From Mesobacterium_A hydrothermale (GTDB lineage Bacteria > Pseudomonadota > Alphaproteobacteria > Rhodobacterales > Rhodobacteraceae): a stretch of 64,000 nucleotides of DNA. Below, one piece after another: positions 25,540-33,913 of this stretch; the stretch's first letter is position 1; each line of letters starts with the position of its first letter. Under the pieces are notes generated by a model. The model saw only the letters and a program-made list of their open reading frames with translations. It had not been told where the DNA came from and ran no database searches. Made by a program: the position numbers and the translations under genes. Where the stretch lies: positions 1 through 64,000 of the forward strand of contig NZ_JAYLLH010000016.1 of assembly GCF_035818635.1 (NCBI RefSeq). The letters are read 5' to 3'.

Positions 25540-26307
25540 ATGCCCAGATACGCGCTCAAGGTGGAATATGACGGCGGCCCGTTCGCGGGCTGGCAACGGC
25601 AGGCCGACCAGCCGTCGGTCCAGGCTGCGATCGAAGCGGCGCTGGCGCGGCTCGAACCCCGCGCCCATACGATTGCCGCCGCCGGTCGGACCGATGCCGG
25701 GGTGCACGCCCGCGGACAGGTCGCCCAGTGCGACATGGACAAGGACTGGGACCCGTTCCGCCTGTCCGAAGCGCTCAACCACCACCTGAAGCCCGCGCCG
25801 GTGGCGATTGTCGCCGCGGCAAGGGTGGCCGATGACTGGCACGCCCGGTTCTCGGCGCTGGAACGGCGCTATCTGTTCCGCATCCTGATCCGCCGCGCCC
25901 CCCTGACGCTCGAGGTCGGGCAGGTCTGGCACGTGCGCCACGATCTGGACGTGCACGCCATGCAGGATGCCGCCAACCACCTGCTGGGCCGGCACGATTT
26001 CACCACCTTCCGGTCCGTGCAGTGCCAGTCCGACAGCCCGGTCAAGACGCTCGACCGGCTCGCGGTCAGCCGCCACGACACCGCCGCCGGTCCCGAGATC
26101 CGTTTCGACGTGCGCGCCCGCAGCTTCCTGCACAACCAGGTTCGCAGTTTCGTCGGCACGCTGGAACGGGTTGGCGCGGGCAGCTGGTCCCCCGAAGACG
26201 TCCGCCAGGCGCTGGAGGCAAAAGACCGCGCCGCCTGTGGCCCGGTCTGCCCGCCGCAGGGCCTCTATCTGGTCGGCGTCGGCTATCCGGTCGATCCTTT
26301 CGCCTGA
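25540..26307 (+). CDS. truA: tRNA pseudouridine(38-40) synthase
   Basis: Converts uridines 38-40 in tRNA anticodon arms to pseudouridine. The 255-aa protein begins MPRYALKVEYDG and holds the catalytic motif GRTDAGVHA with nucleophile Asp52. RSFLHNQVR and GTLERVGAGSW are the other conserved blocks. It converges on gnd across a 102-bp spacer that contains a hairpin array (26311-26411). Confidence 0.97.
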   Translation: MPRYALKVEYDGGPFAGWQRQADQPSVQAAIEAALARLEPRAHTIAAAGRTDAGVHARGQVAQCDMDKDWDPFRLSEALNHHLKPAPVAIVAAARVADDWHARFSALERRYLFRILIRRAPLTLEVGQVWHVRHDLDVHAMQDAANHLLGRHDFTTFRSVQCQSDSPVKTLDRLAVSRHDTAAGPEIRFDVRARSFLHNQVRSFVGTLERVGAGSWSPEDVRQALEAKDRAACGPVCPPQGLYLVGVGYPVDPFA

Positions 26308-26310
26308 CCT

Positions 26311-26411
26311 TTGTCGTCTTTGGTTTTCCAAATACCTCGGGGGTGTGGGGGTGGAACCCCCGCGCGGGTCGTTTTTGCCGCAGGCGAAAACGACACCGCT
26401 CAATCGGTGTC
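26311..26411 (-). repeat. Intergenic hairpin array plus tail, copy B
   Basis: On the minus strand, starting at the gnd stop codon: a 7-bp stem (26392-26398 with 26405-26411), a 12-bp stem with one G-T pair (26368-26379 with 26383-26394), a 6-bp stem (26347-26352 with 26356-26361), then the tail CCGAGGTATTTGGAAAACCA (about 26321-26342). The first two stems share 3 bp. The same order of hairpins then tail occurs at 48707-48808. Confidence 0.85.
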
Positions 26412-27810
26412 ACCCCCACCAGGGACCGTGAAAAACACCCTCTGCATCCACGCGTCCGAACCCGTGCCGCCCGAAGAAATCGCGTTGCGCCTGGATCACG
26501 CTGGCGGTGCCGCGACCCTGACGCATGGTGTCGAACCACGCCAGCGCCGCTGACAGGACCGGCACGGGATGGCCGGCCAGGACGGCCTGACCCACGACCT
26601 TCCGCAACGCCGGGATGCCGCGGTCCAGCACCTCCGAGAACCGTGATGACAGCAGCAATTCGCCATGCGGGGGGCCGTCGTCGAACGCCTGGGCGATATC
26701 GTCCAGCGTCTTTGCCCGGATGATGCAGCCCGCGCGCCAGATCCGGGCGATCGTACCGGGGTCAAGTTGCCAGTCGTATTCGGTAGATGCCGCCGCAAGA
26801 ATGCGAAACCCCTGAGCGTACTCCAGAACCCGCGCGGCCAGCAGCGCGGGTTCCAGCCTTGCGGCGTCCAGGTCGATCGGGTTGCGGGCGGCCCCGAATG
26901 TCGCGTCGGCATCCTGCCGAACAGCGCGTTCGGCAGACCATGCCCGTCCGGCGACGGCAGCCTCGATCATGTTGGCGGACTGGCCAAGCTTGATCGCCTC
27001 GATCACGGTCCAGCGCCCGGTGCCCTTTTGTCCGGCGGAATCGGTGATCACGTCGACCATGGGCTTGCCTGTCTTCGGGTCGGCCGCCTGCAACAGCGTG
27101 CCCGTGATCTCGAACAGGTAAGAGCCAAGCGGGCCGTCGTTCCAGCGCGCGAAGTGCTGACCGATCTGCGCCGGCTCCTGCCCCATGCCGTTTCTCATCA
27201 GGTCATAGACCTCGGCGATCATCTGCATGTCGGCATATTCGATGCCGTTGTGCACAGTCTTGACGAAATGCCCCGCACCATCCGGGCCAAGATGGGCGAC
27301 GCAGGGCGCGCCGTTGTATCGCGCGGCAATCGCCTCGACCACCGGGCGCAGATGCCGCCAGCTGTGATCCGAGCCGCCAACCATCATCGAGGGACCGTTG
27401 CGTGCACCGTTTTCCCCACCGGACACGCCCATGCCGACAAAATGCAGGTCGTGTTCGGCCAGACGGTGTGTCCGGCGGCGAGTGTCGTGAAAATCGGCAT
27501 TGCCAGCGTCGATCACCGTGTCGCCGGGGCTCAGCAAAGGGATCAGGTCGTCCAGCAACGCATCCATCGGCCCGGTCGACGGGATCATTGCCAGCAGCGT
27601 GCGCGGTTGTGGCAAAGCCTGAACCAGCGCGGAAAGATCATCGCTGGCCGACACGCGCTCGGCCAGCGGACCTGCGCGATCCATAAAGTCCGCGACGCCC
27701 TTGGCCGAACGGTTTGACACCGCAATCGCAATACCCTTTTCGGCCATGTTCAGCGCAAGCGCCGCACCCATGGTGCCCAGGCCGTAGATGCCGATTTGCG
27801 GGGATGTCAT
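26410..27810 (-). CDS. gnd: 6-phosphogluconate dehydrogenase (decarboxylating)
   Basis: Oxidises 6-phosphogluconate to ribulose 5-phosphate, making NADPH and CO2 in the oxidative pentose phosphate pathway. The 466-aa protein has an N-terminal Rossmann motif (GLGTMGAALALNMAEKG), the substrate segment FVGMGVSGGENGARNGPSMMVGG split over the domain interface, and the catalytic helix HFVKTVHNGIEYADMQ. ATG 27810 has AGGAGG 6 bp upstream; the longer frame lacks family similarity. Its stop codon lies inside the hairpin array at 26392-26411. Confidence 0.97.
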   Translation of the reverse strand: MTSPQIGIYGLGTMGAALALNMAEKGIAIAVSNRSAKGVADFMDRAGPLAERVSASDDLSALVQALPQPRTLLAMIPSTGPMDALLDDLIPLLSPGDTVIDAGNADFHDTRRRTHRLAEHDLHFVGMGVSGGENGARNGPSMMVGGSDHSWRHLRPVVEAIAARYNGAPCVAHLGPDGAGHFVKTVHNGIEYADMQMIAEVYDLMRNGMGQEPAQIGQHFARWNDGPLGSYLFEITGTLLQAADPKTGKPMVDVITDSAGQKGTGRWTVIEAIKLGQSANMIEAAVAGRAWSAERAVRQDADATFGAARNPIDLDAARLEPALLAARVLEYAQGFRILAAASTEYDWQLDPGTIARIWRAGCIIRAKTLDDIAQAFDDGPPHGELLLSSRFSEVLDRGIPALRKVVGQAVLAGHPVPVLSAALAWFDTMRQGRGTASVIQAQRDFFGRHGFGRVDAEGVFHGPWWG

Positions 27811-27907
27811 GGGGTGCCTCCTGTCGCTGTGTGCAACTGAAGGTAAGCTCGTCGCCCCCGGCTGCAAGGTGCAGGGATGAACAGGCGCTGTGTTGGTCCA
27901 CTGGCGG

Positions 27908-27953
27908 AAAAAAAGTTGCTCGCCGCCCGATCAACAGGACCGGGCGGCGCGAG
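27908..27953 (-). terminator. Terminator of argF
   Basis: GC-rich stem (27921-27929 with 27941-27949, extended by 3 bp across a bulge) followed by seven Ts on the minus strand (A-run 27908-27914 on the plus strand), 4 bp past the argF stop. Confidence 0.9.
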
Positions 27954-27956
27954 ATG

Positions 27957-28883
27957 TCACTTGCCGACGCACCAGCGCATGATCGCCTTTTGTGCGTGCA
28001 GACGGTTCTCGGCCTCGTCCCAGATCACCGAATTCGGGCCGTCCATGACCTCGGATGTGACTTCCTCGCCGCGATGCGCGGGCAGGCAGTGCATGAACAG
28101 CGCATCGGGCTTGGCCTTGGCCATCAGGTCGGCGTTGACCTGATAGGGGCGCAGCATGTTGTGGCGGCGTTCACGGGCGGATTGCGCATCATGCATGCTG
28201 ACCCAGGTGTCGGTCACGACAAGGTCGGCCCCCTCGACAGCTTTGTCCGGGTCACGTTCGATGGTGACCGAAACGCCAGCGTTGCGGGCAAGGCCCACGA
28301 ATTCCATTTCCGGGTCAAGTTGCACCGGGCCGGTAAACGTCAGATCGAACCCGAACTGCGCGGCGGCGTGCAGGAAGGACGCGCAGACGTTGTTGCCATC
28401 CCCTGACCAGACCACTTTCTTGCCAGCGATCGGGCCGCGGTGTTCCTCGTAGGTCATCACGTCGGCCATGATCTGGCACGGATGGGTGCGGTCGGTCAGC
28501 CCGTTGATTACGGGAACATCGGCATATTCCGCCATCTCGTGCAGCACGGTTTCGTCGAAGGTGCGGATCATGATCAGGTCGACATAGCGCGACAGTACGC
28601 GGGCGGTGTCGGCGATGGTTTCACCGTGGCCCAGTTGCATGTCGTTGCCGGAGAGCACCATGGTCTGCCCCCCCATCTGGCGCACGCCGACATCGAAGCT
28701 GACCCGGGTGCGGGTCGAGGGCTTTTCGAAGATCAGGGCGACCATGTGATTGGCCAGCGGCTGTTCGACGTCGGGCGTGGCCTTGGGCTGGCCGTCGCGG
28801 GCGGTCTTCATCGCGCGGGCCTGTTCGATGATGGCCCGAAGCTGGGATTTGTCGGTGGTGTGGATGTCGAGGAAGTGGTTCAT
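27957..28883 (-). CDS. argF: ornithine carbamoyltransferase
   Basis: Condenses ornithine and carbamoyl phosphate to citrulline in arginine synthesis. The 308-aa protein has the carbamoyl-phosphate motif STRTR (56-60), the HPCQ region (DRTHPCQIMAD) and the ornithine-binding HCLPAHRGEEV near the C terminus. It follows argD on the same strand (79 bp), a common argD-argF pairing in Rhodobacterales. A strong terminator follows it. Confidence 0.97.
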   Translation of the reverse strand: MNHFLDIHTTDKSQLRAIIEQARAMKTARDGQPKATPDVEQPLANHMVALIFEKPSTRTRVSFDVGVRQMGGQTMVLSGNDMQLGHGETIADTARVLSRYVDLIMIRTFDETVLHEMAEYADVPVINGLTDRTHPCQIMADVMTYEEHRGPIAGKKVVWSGDGNNVCASFLHAAAQFGFDLTFTGPVQLDPEMEFVGLARNAGVSVTIERDPDKAVEGADLVVTDTWVSMHDAQSARERRHNMLRPYQVNADLMAKAKPDALFMHCLPAHRGEEVTSEVMDGPNSVIWDEAENRLHAQKAIMRWCVGK

Positions 28884-28907
28884 GCGTCGGTCTTTGCGGC
28901 TGGGGGA

Positions 28908-28955
28908 GGGAGCGAGGGGCCAGCCCCTCGCGCTCCCCGGGATATTTGAAGCAAG
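28908..28955 (+). repeat. Intergenic hairpin plus tail, copy C
   Basis: A long stem (28908-28920 with 28923-28937, 2-nt bulge) is followed on the plus strand by CCGGGATATTTGAAGCAAGA. It fills the argD-argF spacer. Unlike the other copies it points against the direction of transcription of both neighbours. Confidence 0.65.
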
Positions 28956-28962
28956 ATGATGA

Positions 28963-30132
28963 TCAGGAGAGGCTTTGCGCGGCGGCGTCGAGGCGGTTGA
29001 CGGCCTCGGCGGCCTCGTCCTCGGTCAGGGTGAGCGGGGGCAGCAGGCGGATGACGTTGTCGGCCGCGGGCACGGTGATCAGTTCCACGGCATAGCCGAC
29101 CTTGACCACGTCGGCGTTTGGCTTGCGGCACTTGAGGCCCAGCATCAGGCCGCTGCCGCGCACCTCTTCGAAGACATCCGGGTGGGCGGCGACGAGACCT
29201 TCGAGCCGTTGGCGCAGGGTGCCCGCGACGCGGTTGACCTGGGCCAGGAAGTTGGGATCGGCGACGTGGTCCATCACCGCGCTGCCCACGGCGCAGGCCA
29301 GCGGGTTGCCGCCGTAGGTCGAGCCATGGGTGCCCACGGTCATGCCGCTGGCGGCCTCTTCGGTGGCGAGCACGGCGCCCAGCGGGAAGCCGCCGCCGAT
29401 GCCCTTGGCCACCATCATGATGTCGGGTTCGACCCCGGCCCATTCATGGGCGAAGAGCTTGCCGGTCCGGCCCATGCCGCACTGTACCTCGTCGAGGATC
29501 AGCAGGATGCCCTTTTCGTCGCAGAGGTCGCGCAGGCCCTTGAGGCATTGGTCGGGCAGGGGGCGGATGCCGCCTTCGCCCTGAACCGGTTCGATCAGGA
29601 TCGCGCCCACGGTGTCGGTGATCGCGGCGGTGAGCGCGTCATGGTCGGCCCAGTCCACATGGATGAACCCGGGCAGGATCGGGCCGAACCCCTTGATCAT
29701 CTTTTCCGACCCGGCGGCGGCGATACCGGCCGAGGACCGGCCGTGGAACGAGCCGGTGAAGGTCACGATGTCGGTCTTTTCCGGCTGGCCTTTTTCGTAC
29801 CAGTACTTGCGGGCCATCTTGACCGCCAGTTCGCAGGATTCCGTGCCGGAGTTGGTGAAGAACACGGTGTCGGCAAAGGTGGCCGCGACCAGCTTGTCAG
29901 CGAGTTCCTGCTGTTGCGGGATCTCGTAGAGGTTCGACAGGTGCCAGATCTTGTTGGCCTGTTCCGTCAGGGCCGCAACCAGCGCCGGGTGGGCGTGGCC
30001 GAGGCAGTTCACGGCGATGCCGGCCCCCATGTCGAGGAAGCGGCGGCCGTCCTCTTCAATCAGCCAGCAGCCTTCGCCCTTCACGAAATGAAGCGGCGCG
30101 CGGGAATAGGTGGGCAGAACGGAAGAGATCAT
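28963..30132 (-). CDS. argD: acetylornithine aminotransferase
   Basis: PLP-dependent transaminase of arginine synthesis (N-acetylornithine to N-acetylglutamate semialdehyde), often also active on succinyl-diaminopimelate. The 389-aa protein has the cofactor-binding FFTNSGTESCELAVKMAR, the DEVQCGMGRTG strand and the PLP lysine in MMVAKGIGGGFPLGA. ATG 30132 is chosen over an upstream frame because it gives the standard N terminus ISSVLPTYSRAPLHF. Transcribed with argF downstream. A -35-like TTGACA lies on the minus strand at 30183-30188. Confidence 0.96.
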   Translation of the reverse strand: MISSVLPTYSRAPLHFVKGEGCWLIEEDGRRFLDMGAGIAVNCLGHAHPALVAALTEQANKIWHLSNLYEIPQQQELADKLVAATFADTVFFTNSGTESCELAVKMARKYWYEKGQPEKTDIVTFTGSFHGRSSAGIAAAGSEKMIKGFGPILPGFIHVDWADHDALTAAITDTVGAILIEPVQGEGGIRPLPDQCLKGLRDLCDEKGILLILDEVQCGMGRTGKLFAHEWAGVEPDIMMVAKGIGGGFPLGAVLATEEAASGMTVGTHGSTYGGNPLACAVGSAVMDHVADPNFLAQVNRVAGTLRQRLEGLVAAHPDVFEEVRGSGLMLGLKCRKPNADVVKVGYAVELITVPAADNVIRLLPPLTLTEDEAAEAVNRLDAAAQSLS

Positions 30133-30374
30133 GTCGGAACCCTTTGAAGGAAGCCCAAGCTGTGCCAAGCACCGGCGGGCCATGTCAAGAACTGTAGGAA
30201 GGGGGCGGAAAAACGCGCGAAGGCCGTGCCGGATAGGGCACGGGGGTCAGACGGGTCGTCGGAGGATCGGCGCGAGTTTCATGCCGCGTTTCATACGCGG
30301 ACCGCGCGAAAAGTCCAGCGGTTTTCGCGGCGGGACCGGCGATCGGACGGGGCCCTGCAGTCCGGGGGCTTGGG

Positions 30375-31298
30375 TCACAGGTCGCGTTCCCAGGTCTGGC
30401 CGTTCATCGGCGGGCCGAAATCGGAATGCGGCACTTCCCCGGTCAGTTCGAACCCCAGCGACTGATACAGCCCGCGCGCCGCGACCAGCACATCGTTGGT
30501 CCACAGGAAGATACGGCTGTAGCCCGCCGCGCGTGCAAACGTCAGGCATTCCTCGACAAGGCGGCGGCCAAGGCCGAGCCCGCGGGCGGAGGCGTCGACG
30601 TAGAGCAGGCGCAGCTTGGCGGTTCGTTCGTCCTTTTGCACGATGAAGACCGATCCGACGATCTGCCCGTCGCGTTCGGCAATCCAGCAACGTTCGCGAC
30701 CGGGGATGAAATTCTCGGTGAAATCGGCGGTGATGCGCGACACCAGCGCCTCGAACCGGTCGTTCCAGCCGTATTCCTGTGTATAGAGTCGGGCCTGCGC
30801 GTGGGTGATATAGCCAAGATCGCCCGGTTCGGGGGCGCGAAGGATCACCTTGTTTGGCAGGTCGGTGTCGCCCAGCAGGCGGCGGATCGTTGCCATGGCG
30901 GCGGTCAGTTGCGTGCGTTCGGCAGGGCCGAGCGGCGCAAGCAGCGCGCCGATTTCCGCGGCCGAGGCGGCGGCGAGCTTGGTTGCCGTGTCGTGCCCGA
31001 CATCGGTCAGGGTCAGACGCAGGCGTTTGGCGTTGCAGGGGTCGGGCGCGCGGGTGATCTGCCCGTCCCGTTCCAGCGCGCTCAGCACGCGGCTCAGGTG
31101 GCCACGGTCCATGCGCAGCGCATCGGCCAGGTCGGCGGCGGCGGGCGGGTTATCGGCGGGGGCATGGGCGATTTCGTAGAGCACGCGAACCTGCGGCAGC
31201 CCGTAGGGGCTGTTCAGCAGATGTTCGTTGAGGACACCGATCAGGCGGGTGTGAAACCGGTTGAAGGCCCGAAACGCCTCGATCTGGGGGTCAGACAT
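30375..31298 (-). CDS. MarR-GNAT fusion: transcription regulator with acetyltransferase domain
   Basis: A 307-aa fusion of a MarR-type winged helix (about 1-140, with AADLADALRMDRGHLSRVLSAL as recognition region and CNAKRLRLTLTDVG as wing) and a GNAT acetyltransferase (about 150-307, with ASARGLGLGRRLVEECL as acetyl-CoA loop and LYQSLGFELTGE). Such 'bifunctional helix-turn-helix/GNAT' proteins are known, but the link between DNA binding and acetylation is unclear. Monocistronic, 54 bp after hrpB. DNA targets and substrate unknown. Confidence 0.9.
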   Translation of the reverse strand: MSDPQIEAFRAFNRFHTRLIGVLNEHLLNSPYGLPQVRVLYEIAHAPADNPPAAADLADALRMDRGHLSRVLSALERDGQITRAPDPCNAKRLRLTLTDVGHDTATKLAAASAAEIGALLAPLGPAERTQLTAAMATIRRLLGDTDLPNKVILRAPEPGDLGYITHAQARLYTQEYGWNDRFEALVSRITADFTENFIPGRERCWIAERDGQIVGSVFIVQKDERTAKLRLLYVDASARGLGLGRRLVEECLTFARAAGYSRIFLWTNDVLVAARGLYQSLGFELTGEVPHSDFGPPMNGQTWERDL

Positions 31299-31352
31299 GT
31301 CTGCGCGGTCCTTGTGTTGACTTGGTCAACATATGCGCCGGGGCCCCTTGCG

Positions 31353-33797
31353 TCAACTGCCGCGCGGCTTGGCGCGCAGGGTCGGGTCGGCCTGCGTCGG
31401 ATCCTCGGGCCAGGGGTGTCTGGGATAGCGCGCGCGCATGTCCTTGCGCACGTCTGCATAGCTGCCGGACCAGAAGCCGGGCAGGTCCATCGTGGTCTGC
31501 ACAGGGCGCTGGGCGGGGGACAGCAGCGTCACGCGCAGCGGCTGTCTGCCCACGGTGGGGTGGGTGGTCTGGCCAAACATCTCTTGCAGACGCAGGGTGA
31601 TTTCGGGCGCTTCGCCGGAATAATCGATGGGGATCTGGCGCCCTAGCGGCGTGGTGAAATGTGCGGGAGCGAGGCTGTCGAGCGTCGTCATCTGGGCCCA
31701 ATCCAGCATCGCGCGCAAGGCGGGCAGCAGGTCGAAGCGTTTCCACTGCTCGGCGGTTTTCACCCCCGACAGGTAGGGCAGCAACCAGTCCTCGACCGTT
31801 TCCAGCAGCGCGGGAATGGTCATGTCAGGCAGGTCCTGACCCGCGTCGCGCGCCAATGCGACACGGGCGGTGAAGCGGCGGGCGGCATCCGACAGGGTGA
31901 TCCCCAGATCGCGCACTCCGTCCAGCATGGCGCGGGCGACCGCATCGTCGGGCACGTCTTTCCAGATACGGTCATCCAGCGCGATGGCGCCGAACCGTTC
32001 CTGTTGCCTGGCCACCACGCGGCGGTCACGCCTGGACCATTCGCAGGCGTCGGTCCAAGTGATCTGGTCGGCGTAAAGTGCGCGGATCTCGGCTTCGCCA
32101 ATCTGGATCGCTTGCCGGATCTTCGCCTCTCTCGGGTTGCCGTCGGTGTCGGTGACGACGACCAGCCGGGCACTGGCCAGCGGATCGCTATCGGCCATCA
32201 CTGCGCCCTTGCCGCCCGACAGCTGGTAGCGCGCGGCATCGCCTTTGCGGCGCAGGCCAATCCGGTCGGGATAGGCCAGCGCGGCCATGGCTGCGGGGCC
32301 AAGCGGTTCGCGTGCCGTACCGGCAGAACGGCCGAGCCGCTTGGCCTCGGCCCGGATACGCTCGAGCGCGGGGCGGTTCAGGGCGTAAGGGCGGCTTTCG
32401 GTGAACCGGCGCGGATCGGTCAGCGCGTGAAGCCGCAGCAACAGGTCACAGGGCGCGCTGATCACCGGATCGCGGTCGTTCAACAGCGCGGCCAGGGGGG
32501 CGGCCTCCGGCCCGGCACTGGCCAGCATATGGGCCAGGCGCGGGTGCAGCGGCAGCGCGGCAAGTGTCCGGCCGTGGGCGGTGATCAGGCCCTGGGCATC
32601 CAGCGCGCCCAGCATCCGCAAAAGCGCCTGTGCCTCGGCCAGCGCACCTTCGGGCGGCGGGGTCAGGAACGGCAGGTCGCCCGCCCGTGCGCCCCAAAGG
32701 GCCAGTTCCAGCGCCAGACCGGCCAGGTCGGCTGCCTCGATTTCGGCGGGCGGAAAGGGGGACAGCGCGCCTTCCTCTCCCTTCGTCCACAGACGATAGG
32801 CGACGCCGGGTGCGACCCGGCCCGCGCGGCCCGCGCGCTGGGTCGCCTCGGCGCGGGTGACCCGCTCTGTGACCAGCCGCGACATGCCAGATCCGGGATC
32901 GAACCGCGCGCGCCGCGCCTTGCCGCCGTCGATCACGACGCGGATGTCCTCGATCGTCAGAGAGGTTTCGGCGATGGAGGTGGCCAGCACCACCTTCCGC
33001 CCTTCGGTTTCGGACTGGATCGCGGCGCGTTGGGCGGCAAACTCCATGGCGCCGTACAACGGCCGGATCAGGTGACCCTTGGGCAGGCGGGATTTCAACA
33101 GCGCCTCGGTCCGGCGGATCTCGCCCTCGCCGGGCAGGAAGACAAGGATGCCGCCCTCGGTTTCGGCCGCGGCCAGCGTCACCAAATCGGCGAGCGCGTT
33201 TTCAAACCGCTGGGTCTTGGCGATCGGCGCCGGCAGCCAGCGGGTTTCGACCGGGAAACTGCGGCCTTCGGAGGTGACCACCGGTGCGCTCATCAGGTCG
33301 GCCACCGGTTGGGCATCCAGCGTGGCGGACATGGCGACAAGGATCAGGTCGTCGCGCAGTGCGCCCGCGATTTCAAGGCACAGCGCAAGGCCCAGGTCGG
33401 CGTTCAGCGACCGTTCGTGAAATTCGTCGAACAGTACCGCGCCGACGCCGGTCAATTCCGGGTCGGACTGGATCATCCGGGTCAGAATGCCTTCGGTCAC
33501 GACCTCGATCCGCGTGTTTGGACCGGTGCGGGCCTCTCCCCGGATGCGATAGCCCACGGTTTCGCCGGGCTTTTCCCCCAGCGTCTGCGCCATGCGTTCG
33601 GCGGCGGCACGGGCGGCCAGCCGGCGCGGTTCCAGCATGACGATGCGGCCCGGGGTCAGCCCGGCCTTCAGCAGGGCCAGCGGCACGCGGGTTGTCTTGC
33701 CCGCGCCGGGGGGCGCCTGCAACACGGCACGGCCCGCGTCGCGCAGGGCGGCGATCAGCCCGGGCAGGGCGCTGTCGATGGGTAGGGTCTGGCTCAC
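31353..33797 (-). CDS. hrpB: ATP-dependent RNA helicase HrpB
   Basis: DEAH/RHA-family helicase of the HrpB group, 814 aa. Walker A is PGAGKTT (30-36), motif II is DEFH (LFDEFHERSLNADLGL), motif III SATLD, and motif VI QRAGRAGR, followed by the HA2 and HrpB C-terminal domains. GTG 33797 with AAGGGG just upstream gives the conventional N terminus; a longer frame starts near 33878 without similarity. Function in the cell is not well defined. Divergent from meaB. Confidence 0.94.
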   Translation of the reverse strand: MSQTLPIDSALPGLIAALRDAGRAVLQAPPGAGKTTRVPLALLKAGLTPGRIVMLEPRRLAARAAAERMAQTLGEKPGETVGYRIRGEARTGPNTRIEVVTEGILTRMIQSDPELTGVGAVLFDEFHERSLNADLGLALCLEIAGALRDDLILVAMSATLDAQPVADLMSAPVVTSEGRSFPVETRWLPAPIAKTQRFENALADLVTLAAAETEGGILVFLPGEGEIRRTEALLKSRLPKGHLIRPLYGAMEFAAQRAAIQSETEGRKVVLATSIAETSLTIEDIRVVIDGGKARRARFDPGSGMSRLVTERVTRAEATQRAGRAGRVAPGVAYRLWTKGEEGALSPFPPAEIEAADLAGLALELALWGARAGDLPFLTPPPEGALAEAQALLRMLGALDAQGLITAHGRTLAALPLHPRLAHMLASAGPEAAPLAALLNDRDPVISAPCDLLLRLHALTDPRRFTESRPYALNRPALERIRAEAKRLGRSAGTAREPLGPAAMAALAYPDRIGLRRKGDAARYQLSGGKGAVMADSDPLASARLVVVTDTDGNPREAKIRQAIQIGEAEIRALYADQITWTDACEWSRRDRRVVARQQERFGAIALDDRIWKDVPDDAVARAMLDGVRDLGITLSDAARRFTARVALARDAGQDLPDMTIPALLETVEDWLLPYLSGVKTAEQWKRFDLLPALRAMLDWAQMTTLDSLAPAHFTTPLGRQIPIDYSGEAPEITLRLQEMFGQTTHPTVGRQPLRVTLLSPAQRPVQTTMDLPGFWSGSYADVRKDMRARYPRHPWPEDPTQADPTLRAKPRGS

Positions 33798-33913
33798 GGG
33801 CCCCTTATCGCCAAGTGCCGCGGGCGCGTCCAGAACCCAAGCGCGGCCAGTTGCACTGGACACCCGGCCTGTGCCCATGCAGAAAGCCGGAACAGCAAGA
33901 CGGGGTGCGGACG

